Positions 31,750-41,130 of a DNA stretch of 64,000 nucleotides are shown here, one piece after another. How positions within the stretch are numbered: position 1 is the first letter of the stretch; every line of letters begins with the position of its first letter. This stretch comes from Mauremys mutica (Eukaryota > Chordata > Testudines > Geoemydidae), in contig NC_059094.1 in the NCBI RefSeq assembly GCF_020497125.1, positions 6,241,733 to 6,305,732 of the forward strand. The letters run 5' to 3'. A model generated the notes under the pieces. It saw only the letters and a program-made list of their open reading frames with translations. It did not search any database and was not told the origin of the DNA. The translations under genes were made by a program, and so were the position numbers.

Positions 31750-34518
31750 TATGATCTTCCCAGATATAGATTGGGGAACAAATGCTAGTAATAATAATAG
31801 GGCTCAGCTTTTCCTAGATGTGATAGCCGATGAATTCCTTCATCAAGTAGTAGCTGAACCGACGAGGGGGGATGCCATTTTAGATTTGGTTTTGGTGAGT
31901 AGCGAGGACCTTGTTGAGGAAATGGTTGTTGGGGACAACCTTGGCTCGAGTGATTATGAGCTAATTCGGTTCAAAATAAATGGAAGGATAAACAAAATTG
32001 CATCTGAGACTAAGGTTTACGATTTCAAAAGGGCTAACTTTACTAAATTAAGGTGACTAGTTAGGGAAGTGGATTGGACTAACATATTTAGGGATCTAAA
32101 GGCGGAAGATGCCTGGGATTATTTCAGGTTGAAGTTGCAGGAGCTGTCAGAGGCCTGTGTCCCGAGAAAGGGAAAACGGCCCTTAGGTAGCAGTTTTAGA
32201 CCGAGCTGTATGAGCAAGCGTCTCAGAGGGGTGATTAAGAAAAAACAGAAAGCGTACAAGGAGTGGAAGATGGGAGGGATCAGCAAAGAAACCTACCTTA
32301 TTGAGGTCAGAGGGTGTAGGGATGCAGTGAGAAAAGCCAAAAGCCAGGTAGAGATGGACCTTGCGAAGGGAATTAAAACCAATAGTAAAAGGTTTTTTAG
32401 CCATATAAACAGGAAGAAAACCAAGAAAGAAGAAGTGGGACCGCTTAAAACTGTAAACGGAGTGGAGATTAAGGATAAGCTAGGCATGGCACAATATCTA
32501 AACGAATATTTTGCCTCGGTCTTTAATGAGGCTAATGAAGGGCTTAGGAATAGTGGCAGAGTGACTGATGGGAATGAAGGTGCGGGGTTGGAAATTACAG
32601 TATCCGAGGTAGAAGCCAAACTTGATCAGCTTAACCGTAGTAAATCAGGCGGCCCGGCTAATCTTCATTCTAGAATATTAAAGGAATTGGCGAGTGAAAT
32701 TGCAAGCCCGTTAGCGATAATTTTTAACGAATCTCTAAACTTGGGGGTTATACCGTTTGACTGGAGATTAGCTAATATAGTTCCTATTTTCAAGAAGGGG
32801 AAAAAAAGTGACCCGGGTAACTACAGGCCTGTTAGTTTAACATCTGTAGTATGTAAAGTCATGGAAAAAATATTAAAGGAGAGAGTAGTTACGGACCTTG
32901 AGGTCAATGGCAATTGGGACAAATTACAACATGGTTTTACGAAAGGTAGATCATGCCAAACCAACCTGATCTCCTTCTTTGAGAAAATAACAGATTTTTT
33001 AGACAAGGGAAATGCGGTGGATCTAATATATCTTGATTTCAGTAAGGCGTTTGATACAGTACCGCATGAAGAATTACTGGTTAAATTGGAAAAGATGGGG
33101 ATCGAAATGAAAATCCAGAGGTGGATAAGGAACTGGTTAAAGGGGAGACTGCAGCGGGTCGTATTGAAAGGTGATCTGTCGGGTTGGAGGGAGGTTACCA
33201 GTAGAGTTCCTCAAGGTTCGGTTTTGGGGCCGATCTTATTCAATCTATTTATCACTGACCTTGGAACCAAAAGTAGGAGTGGGCTGATAAAGTTTGCGGA
33301 TGACACGAAGTTGGGAGGTATTGCCAATTCGGAGAAGGATCGGGATATCCTCCAGGGAGATTTGGATGACCTTGTAAACTGGAGTATTAGTAATAGGATG
33401 AAATTCAATAGTGAGAAGTGTAAGGTTATGCATTTAGGGATGACTAACAGGAATTTTAGTTATAAGCTGGGGACGCACCAGTTGGAAGTAATGGGAGAGG
33501 AGAAGGACCTCGGAGTCCTGGTTGATCGCAGGATGGCTATGAGTCGGCAATGTGATGTGGCCGTTAAAAAAGCGAATGCGGTCTTGGGATGCATTAGGCG
33601 AGGTATTTCTAGTAGAGATAAGGAGGTGCTAGTCCCGTTATACAAGGCGTTGGTGAGACCTCATTTGGAGTACTGTGTGCAGTTTTGGTCTCCCATGTTT
33701 AAGAAGGATGAATTCAAACTGGAACGGGTACAAAGAAGGGCCACTAGAATGATCCGAGGAATGGAAAGCCTGTCGTATGAAAGGAGACTTGAGGAGCTCG
33801 GTTTGTTTTCCTTAACCAAAAGAAGGTTGAGAGGAGATATGATTGCTCTCTTTAAATATATCAGAGGGATAAATACCAGGGAGGGAAAGGAATTATTTCA
33901 GCTCAGTACTAATGTGGACACAAGAACAAATGGATATAAATTGGCAGTCGGGAAGTTTAGGCTTGAAATTAGATGAAGGTTTCTAACCATCAGGGGAGTG
34001 AAATTCTGGAACAGCCTACTGAGGGAAACAGTGGGGGCGAAGGACCTCTCTGGCTTTAAGATTAAGCTTGATAAGTTTATGGAGGGAATGGTTTGATAGG
34101 ATAACGTGATTTAGTCAATAGGTCAATAACGTGCCACCACTGGTAATTAGTACCGAGGGTCAATGTTGGGATATTGAAAGTCTTTTTCCTGAGTGTCTGG
34201 CTGGAGAGTCTTGCCCGCATGCTCGGGGTTCAGCTGATCGCCATATTTGGGTTCGGGAAGGAATTTTCCTCCAGGGTAGATTGGCCGTGGCCCTGGAGGT
34301 TTTTCGCCTTCCTCCGCAGCATGGGGCAGGGGTCGCTTGCTGGAGGATTATCTGCTACTTGAAGTCTTTAAATCAGGATTTGGGGACTTCAACAGCTGAG
34401 TCAAGGGAGAGAATTATTTCAGGAGTGGGTGGGTCAGCTTTTGTGGCCTGCATCTTGCGGGAGGTCAGACTAGATGATCATAATGGTCCCCTCTGATCTT
34501 AAGTTCTATGATTCTATG
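31750..34518 (+). mobile_element. CR1 LINE, 5'-truncated, well preserved
   Basis: It runs from the last part of the endonuclease domain to a complete 3' end (TTCTATGATTCTATGAAT, ending 34518). It has a 3' untranslated region of about 420 bp and no poly(A), as CR1 should. It is inserted in opposite orientation into the gag part of the DIRS element. The 5' truncation point is between about 31738 and 31756. Confidence 0.95.
31755..34096 (+). pseudogene. CR1 ORF2 (endonuclease C-terminus plus reverse transcriptase), two in-frame TGA stops
   Basis: ORF2 drives target-primed reverse transcription of CR1. The frame holds from 31755 to TGA 34094-34096, broken only by TGA at 32054-32056 and TGA at 33974-33976. 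The first part (DIDWGTNAS ... LDLVLVSSEDLVEEM) is the end of the endonuclease. The 635-codon segment 32069-33973 carries the reverse transcriptase: IVPIFKKGKKSDPGNYRPVS, YLDFSKAFDTVPH, RVPQGSVLGPILFNLFI, the catalytic FADD (33292-33303), and the thumb and C-terminal region [16 protein letters not shown]. After the second TGA the frame continues RFLTIRGVKFWNS to the end. Both stops could be CGA-to-TGA changes. There is no frameshift, so the copy is young compared with the other CR1s here. The endonuclease N-terminus and ORF1 are missing, so it cannot move on its own. Confidence 0.95.
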
Positions 34519-35855
34519 AATATCCTGGGATGGGGACGAGTGGTGGTGTCACAAGCGGTGCCGAGTTCGAGACCGTAATCCTGGCGTGAAGGAGCGGGAG
34601 TACCGTCTGTAGCAGTTGCTCCGCGAATGACTCTGACGGGCAGATCTGTGATGACTGGGTGACGGCGATCTGTGATGACTGGGTGACGGCGATCTACACC
34701 TGGGACTGCGGGAGCAGTGCCGCAGCGGGGATCTGGAGCGGGATGAAGAGTGGGAGCACCGTCAACGTCCATACCACGAGGGACTACGATAGCGTCTCAG
34801 AGTCAGCGATCTCCGGAGCCATCTGTCCCAATCCCAGCAGGGCACACTCTGATCGCGAGGGGTGGGGGTCAATGGGGACCAGTGCGGGCTGCGCATGGGA
34901 TGGTCAATGTGCGGAGAACGGCATCGGGAACCTTCCGACTCTGGAGGTCCGAGCGCTGGCTTGCCTCTGGTCCGGGGAGCTGCTGGTGTCGGTGCAACTG
35001 GTACTGGTAGAGATGTAACGTCTTGAGCTGCCTGCAGGCATGGAGGGCACCCAAATGTGGCCACTGGTGTCCAGGGAGGTTGGCTCAGAGTAGGCCGGGC
35101 TACTCCGCTCAATTTGAGTCCAAGGCCATGAGGTTGATGGGGATCGAGAGCTAGTCTCTCCCCTAGCCGTCATGGAGAAGGCTTCTTCTTCGCCTTTTTA
35201 GAGTGCCCCGTGGACGGGGAGCGGTGCTGACTGGTGGAAGACACCGTTGGGTCACCACACACTGACGCCGCAGTGCTCAGTGCCAACTTGGAGCAGTGCA
35301 GCAGTGTTGGGGTCAGGGCCGACTCCACCAAAATGACTCGGAGCTGTATGTCCTGCTCCTTCTTGGTCTGAGGCTTAAAGGATCTGCAAATTTTGCAGTG
35401 ATCGCTGAGGTGGGTTTCCCTCAGACAGCATAAACAGTCAGGGTGCGGATCACTCATGGGCACAGGCCTTTTACAAGTGTCACACGACTTAAAGCCCCGG
35501 GGCGTGGGGCATGCCCCGACCCGGGCACACTTAACTATTCTAATGTCTTTTCTTTCTTTTTCTTTTTTTATTTTTATTTTAATTACAGGTACTAACTATC
35601 TATGAACTAGACGAAGTCCAAAGAGGGAAAGCTACAGCAGAGCTGGAGCAGAGCAGTTCCGAAGCACCTTCACTGGCAGCAAGAAGGAACTGAGAGTGGG
35701 AGGCGCACGCAGCGCCCCTTATACCGCACCATAGTGGTGCCACTCCAGGGATCACTAGGGGCGCTCCCCTAAGGGAAAAGCTTCCGGCACCGGTGCACGT
35801 GGCGAGCACGCACACCTATTGTGGAATGCACATGAGCAATCACTCAAAGAAGAAC
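34519..35855 (-). mobile_element. DIRS retrotransposon, 5' portion: terminal repeat and gag-like ORF
   Basis: On the minus strand it starts with a terminal repeat (GTTCTTCTTTGAGTGATTGC at 35855 downward) reaching about 35590. A gag-like reading frame follows, starting near 35463: PMSDPHPDCLCCLRETHLSD with the Cys-rich C-x2-C/H-x2-C pattern, KICRSFKPQTKKEQD and a Lys-rich stretch. Then comes an Arg/Ser-rich part (RSLTLRRYRSPSWYGR near 34770-34810) and an 8-residue in-frame duplication (RRHPVITD twice, DNA 34643-34690). Frames shift several times. It is the same element as 31152-31745, split by the CR1. Confidence 0.75.
34643..34690 (+). repeat. 24-bp in-frame tandem duplication in DIRS gag
   Basis: Two identical copies of a 24-bp unit starting GATCTGTGATGACTGGGTGA (34643 and 34667). 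It adds exactly 8 codons on the minus strand. Confidence 0.95.
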
Positions 35856-37305
35856 AAATCTTCTCAGTTAAAAAAGATACTACCTGTTTTCCCTGGAGTC
35901 TGAGAGTCACCCTGGTATTTTTTGTCTCATCACTGACAAAGATTCTTCATATGAAATTTAGTTAACAATTTTGTTGCTACACAAGCCAGAACTGAATCTA
36001 GCTCACTCTCTCTTAACTGTGTTGGCTCTGCAGTAAAGTAGGCAGATATGACTCTGAACACAGATCTGTTGGAGTAAGAAAGTGCCTTTTATATATAATT
36101 GGTGTTTGTTTGTTTGTTTTACACAATAGAGCTGTACTTTAGAAAAGGTGCAGTGGGAGGACTGAATGACTAACGGGATTGGGAATGGGCTGCTTATCTA
36201 GTTTAATCCTTCATAGCCTTTTATCTTGTGTCATCAGTCCAAATTTTACTCACGTTGATAGTGAGCAGAAGGAATTTCCACAAAACGCTGCTTCGATAGC
36301 CTACATGATGTATTTGGTCATTCTCAGTACAGTTCCTAGTGAGATGACCACATCACAAAAAGCACTATCATAATTGCCACTCACTGACCTCCATAGTTGA
36401 CAGTCATAGGAAAAAGACTAAGGACTGAATGTTCCTGGACGAGGAACTCTTTTAGCACCTGATATAGGTTTCTCCAGGTCAGAGATAGGACGCATTGATG
36501 GAAGGAAAAGGGATGGGATAAATACAGGACCTATCTCCTGGGTTGTCCATCTGATATCTTTCACCAGCACTTACTATAACAAAATTCCACCACAGTTTTA
36601 TGAATGTTGCAACAATTGTCATTTGAGTACTATTTTCATGCTAACTCCTAAAGTCTGAATAATGCTCTGTCAGCTAGTCACTACTTAAACTGCATAACAG
36701 TATCATACGCAAAGAGCATATAAACATGGGTCTCTCTATAAAAGCGGAAACACAAATCATGGTGCTTTGTAATGGCTCCAAACAGCAGAACTGTTTTAAA
36801 TAGCAGAGGAAGAGAACCCTAGACAGGGCTCAGCTGTACAGTTAGTTCTCTAGCCATTTACCTCTGGAGATTTGAGTTTAATTTTCACTTATAGCCCAAG
36901 TAGGATATAATTTGGTTTCCTTGTAGTTCCCAGTGGACCCAAAACATACAGTTCAGTACAACTAGCAATCTCTGCACAGGAGACCCGAGGCCTGGAATAG
37001 CAAGGAATGTTACAGGTCAAGACTGATTAGAGAGAGTTACCAGAGTGCCTGACTGCATTATGGCTGGCTCTAGCTCGTGCTATTCAGACTTGACTTACAT
37101 GGGCATCACAGTCACTCAAAAGTTTCCGGGTGGAGAGGGAAGAAATGAATGGAATCCTCAGGAATGTCACATAAATCATCCCCGGCTGCAGTTTTAACAT
37201 TCACCTACAGTAGCTAAATGCGTTTTGAAGACAAGGGAGACTCATCCCAGGACAGTACCATATTGTCCAAATCAAGTCTTTGGGGATTCTGGCAGAATTA
37301 CTGGG
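35856..37305. other. No gene seen
   Basis: AT-rich unique-looking sequence; longest ORF 64 codons. Confidence 0.5.
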
Positions 37306-37622
37306 TTCACAGGATACATCTACTCTGTGATTAAAAAAACCTGTGGCACTGAGTCACAGAGCCTGGATCAGGCTCATGGGGCTCGGGCTGCAAGGCTATA
37401 AAATTGCAGTCTAGATGCTCAGGCTCAGAATGGTGCAGGGTCTCTGAGCCCCCCCCCCCCCCCCCGAGGGGGAAGGGTCTCAGAGCCTGGCTTCAACCCA
37501 AGACTGAATGTCTACACTGCAATTATACAGCTCTGCTGCCAAAGTCCCACAAGCCCAAATCAGCTGACCTGTGCCAGCCACGGCTGTGCGGTGGGTCTTT
37601 TACCACAGTGTAAAGACCTATT
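37306..37622. mobile_element. Palindromic Harbinger MITE (degraded)
   Basis: The two halves are inverted: ATCAGGCTCATGGGGCTCGG / CCACAAGCCCAAATCAGCTG and TATAAAATTGCAGTCTAGAT / AATGTCTACACTGCAATTAT, around a poly-C run (37450-37465). It is the same family as 47878-48154. Ends resemble GGATACATCTACTCTGT / ACAGTGTAAAGACCT. Confidence 0.7.
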
Positions 37623-37805
37623 TAACACTATGCTCCACAGATGTGAATGAACAACTCTGCAGCTGTTCTCTGCAGTGTATTTAAACATTCATAGAATACT
37701 ATGTTTCGGCCATGTCTACTAATTGATTTTCATATCTTCAGAACTTTTGTTATTTGCCAACCATATTTCTTCATGCTTGTGAAAGGCAGAAGTCATCAGC
37801 TGTAT

Positions 37806-38718
37806 TCATAGAATCATAGAATCTCAGGGTTGGAAGGGACCTCAGGAGGTCATCTAGTCCAACTCCCTGCTCAAAGCAGGACCAAACCCAACTAAATCAT
37901 CCCAGCCAGGGCTTTGTCAAGCCTGACCTTAAAAACCTCTGAGGAAGGAGATTCCACCACCTCCCTAGGTAACCCATTCCAGTTCTTCACCACCCTACTA
38001 GTGAAAAAGTTTTTCCTAATGTCCAACCTAAACCTCCCCCTCTGCAACTTGAGACCATTACTCCTTGTTCTGTCATCTTCTACCACTGAGAACAGTCTAG
38101 ATCCATCCTCTTTGGAACCCCCTTTCAGGTAGTTGAAAGCATTCTTCTCTTCTGCAGACTAAACAATCCCAGTTCCCTCAGCCTCTCCTCATAAGTCATG
38201 TGCTCCAGCCCCCTAATCATTTTTGTTGCCCTCCGCTGGACTCTCTCCAATTTATCCACATTCTTCTTGTAGTGTGGGGCCCGAAACTGGACACAGTACT
38301 CCAGATGAGGCCTCACCAGTGCTGAGTAGAGGGGAATGATCACATCCCTCGATCTGCTGGAAATGCCCCTACTTATACAACCCAAAATGCCATTAGCCTT
38401 CTTGGCAACAAGGGCACACTGTTGACTCATATGCAGCTTTTCGTCCACCGTAACCCCTAGGTCCTTTTCTGCAGAACTGCTGCCCAGCCATTCGGTCCCT
38501 AGTCTGTAACAGTGCATGGGATTCTTCTGTCCTAAGTGCAGGACTCTGCACTTGTCCTTGTTGAACCTCATCATATTTCTTTTGGCCCAATCCTCTAATT
38601 TGTCTAGGTCCCTCTGTATCCTAGCCCTACCCTCCAGCGTATCAACCACTCCTCCCAGTTTAGTGTCATCTGCAAACTTGCTAAGGGTGCAGTCCACACC
38701 ATCCTCCAGATCATTATT
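37806..38718 (-). mobile_element. CR1 LINE, 5'-truncated, reverse transcriptase 3' part
   Basis: Antisense CR1 with a complete 3' tail (ATAGAATCATAGAATCTCAG at 37806). On minus the frame reads [20 protein letters not shown] (catalytic FADD retained), [43 protein letters not shown], then, after a ~19-bp deletion near 38140, RLDIRKNFF and [16 protein letters not shown]. The 5' truncation is at about 38718. Compared with 51366-52053, the deletion shifts the frame, so the two parts lie in separate ORFs. Confidence 0.95.
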
Positions 38719-39360
38719 CAATGTAAAGAGAACATAAAGACATAAAATAAAAGCAGCACAGACTGGATCTCCATTTTGGAAGGTCAAAGCACTGTGGCGA
38801 AGAAGAAAGCCAGCACCTCAGCAGAGCGGAACCAGCTGCAGCTGCTATCAGCAAGACAAAAAACCAACTGGGGAAGCCTGCCTGCATGCCTGAAAGGAAG
38901 GAACGGGGCATGAAAATCTACATCTGGATTGGTTATCACCTTCCAGCCTGAAAGATGATGAGAACTCAATCTTTCTTTCATGCAGGTGGCAACCACAAAT
39001 GCAGAAATAGCTGATTATGTTCCAACAAGGGTCTGTATACTGGGCACAACGTTTGCTCCACTCTGCTCCTTCTTTATTCTTTCTCTTGTCACGTATTAGT
39101 GCATGCAGTGATTGGGACATTCTTCCTGAGGCATCCAGCCGTCGGTCTCCATGTGTGAAAAGACTGCCATTTAAGAAGCCAAGCATCCATTTGACATGGC
39201 AGATGGCTGCCAGTCTACACGTGGTTTCTGACTGCATATTGTTTTTCTTTCTCTTGTGATCTGCGGTCCTTTCGAAACGATGATCAGTGGGTCTACATTC
39301 TGCAAGATACTCCCTGAACCATCTCCTGCCTGGCATTAAAGAAGTAAACCTTCTTAGTTA
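38719..39360. other. Unassigned; possibly part of the adjoining LTR
   Basis: No recognised repeat. It starts TGTAAAGAG right at the CR1 boundary. A 162-codon minus ORF (38848-39336) has no recognised domain. Confidence 0.35.
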
Positions 39361-39776
39361 GTGTAGCCCTAAGGATTAATCTGTTGGTCTGTATAAAATG
39401 TCTTTTTGATAAAAGTGTGTAGGCTGCATAGATTAATAGAATTTGCAATAAGCTGTAATGCAAGATACCTAGAAGCTTCTAGGCCAGACATCCTGGCCTA
39501 TTTCCTCTGTGATGCTGAAAGCAACCTTTAAGACCCTTACTCAGAAAAGTAATAATAGGAGACAAACCTACGCAAATTGTCTAGGGACTTTTTGAATGTC
39601 TGCTAACCTTTCACCTAGTTAGGTGAAAAGTGGGGGGTTTTTTGCCCACAAATTTCACACATATACCCGCAGATGCGTCATTTAAGACGTACACAAAGGT
39701 CAGCCTATGAAAACAGGTACCCTCACCTTTCCATGGGGGAAAGACAAATTTGGGCATAGGAGGAAGGATTTCTCCC

Positions 39777-39783
39777 TATAAAA
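39777..39783 (+). promoter_or_regulatory. TATA box of LTR
   Basis: TATAAAA about 360 bp before the AATAAA signal, the U3/R layout expected in an LTR. Confidence 0.6.
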
Positions 39784-40139
39784 AGGGTGACAATCCTCCA
39801 TTAGGGCAGATGATACATCCAGCTATCTTCCATCGTCTCACCCCATCTCCCCTTTGAAGGCTGTCAACTACTGATGGTATTTCTTTTCACAGCTGTAAGT
39901 ATGAACTTATTTCTGTTTTACTCTAAAGCATCTATACTAAGAAGGGTTTAACTCATAGCCAGTTTCTTGGTAACTTCCTCTAGCAAAGGTGTGAAATCTT
40001 CTGAGTGCTATTGCTGCCAAGTGCATTTAGAACTGTGTAATATCATATCATATCTCTTAAAGAACTGTGATATTTTGTAACTTTGTAATCTCATACTGCT
40101 TTTAACATTTTACATTTACTTCTTGTTTCATTGATTTTA

Positions 40140-40145
40140 AATAAA
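40140..40145 (+). terminator. Polyadenylation signal of LTR
   Basis: AATAAA followed by GGTCTTGTTTGACT, a T/G-rich downstream element. Confidence 0.6.
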
Positions 40146-40262
40146 AGGTCTTGTTTGACTAATTCTGTCTCAGTATAGTTTTTCTGTCACATACCCCAAT
40201 CTCCTTGTATAAATTCTGTGAAGCCTGATTCAAGACGAACTTTATCTTCTGATCACACATAT

Positions 40263-40272
40263 TGGCGAGCCA
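40263..40272 (+). other. Primer-binding site, tRNA-Arg type
   Basis: TGGCGAGCCA lies 3 nt after the LTR end and is complementary to the CCA-containing 3' end of tRNA-Arg(ACG) as I recall it. The match stops after 10 nt. It supports the LTR's 3' boundary. Confidence 0.55.
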
Positions 40273-41130
40273 TACCCATATTATTAATATCTATCAATTA
40301 TTATTAACATTCTTAATTAATTAGAAAATTAATTATTAAATAAAACTAAATTAAGTGGATAAATTCCACTGTCCCTACTAACCCTCCCCAAATCAGGCTA
40401 CAGTTACAAGAACTACAACTGTATCCATTGGTTCTCCTGGTGGATGCAGACTGGACAGTGTATTCATGGCATTATCTCTTAGCCAATCTGACTGCTGTTA
40501 GGTGGCAACTGGGGCTGCATTTAAGTTTTGTGGAGAGGTCTTTTGCAAAGCCACTGCCTGTTAGATTCTCACTTGATGATGGTGTGACGTTACACCCCAT
40601 ATTCTTCACAGAAATATGATGATATGAATATGGCATAACTAAGATACTTTATGCAAGAGGGCTCACACAAGATATTGGAAAGGTTATGTGATTATCCAAT
40701 TTTGTATGCATGTATCATTTCTGTTAGGAATATTGACTATGGCCTGGTCTACACTAGGACTTTAATTCGAATTTAGCAGCGTTAATTCGAACTAACCGCT
40801 CAACCGTCTACACTAGGAAGCCATTTAATTCGAACTAGAGGGCTCTTTAGTTCGAATTTGGTACTCCACCCCGACACGTGGAGTAACGCTAAATTCGACA
40901 TGGCTAGCTCGAATTAGGCTAGGTGTGGATGCAAATCGAACTTAGTAGCTCCGGGAGCTATCCCACACTGCACCACTCTGTTGACGCTCTGGACAGCAGT
41001 CCGAGCTTCGATGCTCTGAGCAGCCACACAGGAAACGACCCGGGAAAATTTGAATTCCTTTTCCTGTCTGGACAGTTAGAATCTCATTTCGTGGTTGGAC
41101 ATCGGGGCGAGCTCAGCAGCACCGGCAGCA

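Larger units (their letters stand above)
39361..40259 (+). mobile_element. Endogenous retrovirus-type LTR with downstream primer-binding site
   Basis: The LTR has, in order, a TATA box (TATAAAA, 39777-39783), a polyadenylation signal (AATAAA, 40140-40145) followed by a T/G-rich stretch, and an ACA end at 40259. A primer-binding site follows at 40263. The 5' limit is uncertain: TGTAGCCC at 39361 is the nearest TGT start, but TGTAAAGAG at 38719 is possible. The second LTR and all retroviral genes are absent. Confidence 0.6.

Noticed and set aside
31370..32056. 228-codon plus ORF as one protein
   Set aside because: Its first part is antisense to DIRS gag and only the part after about 31750 is CR1; it is a fusion created by the insertion.
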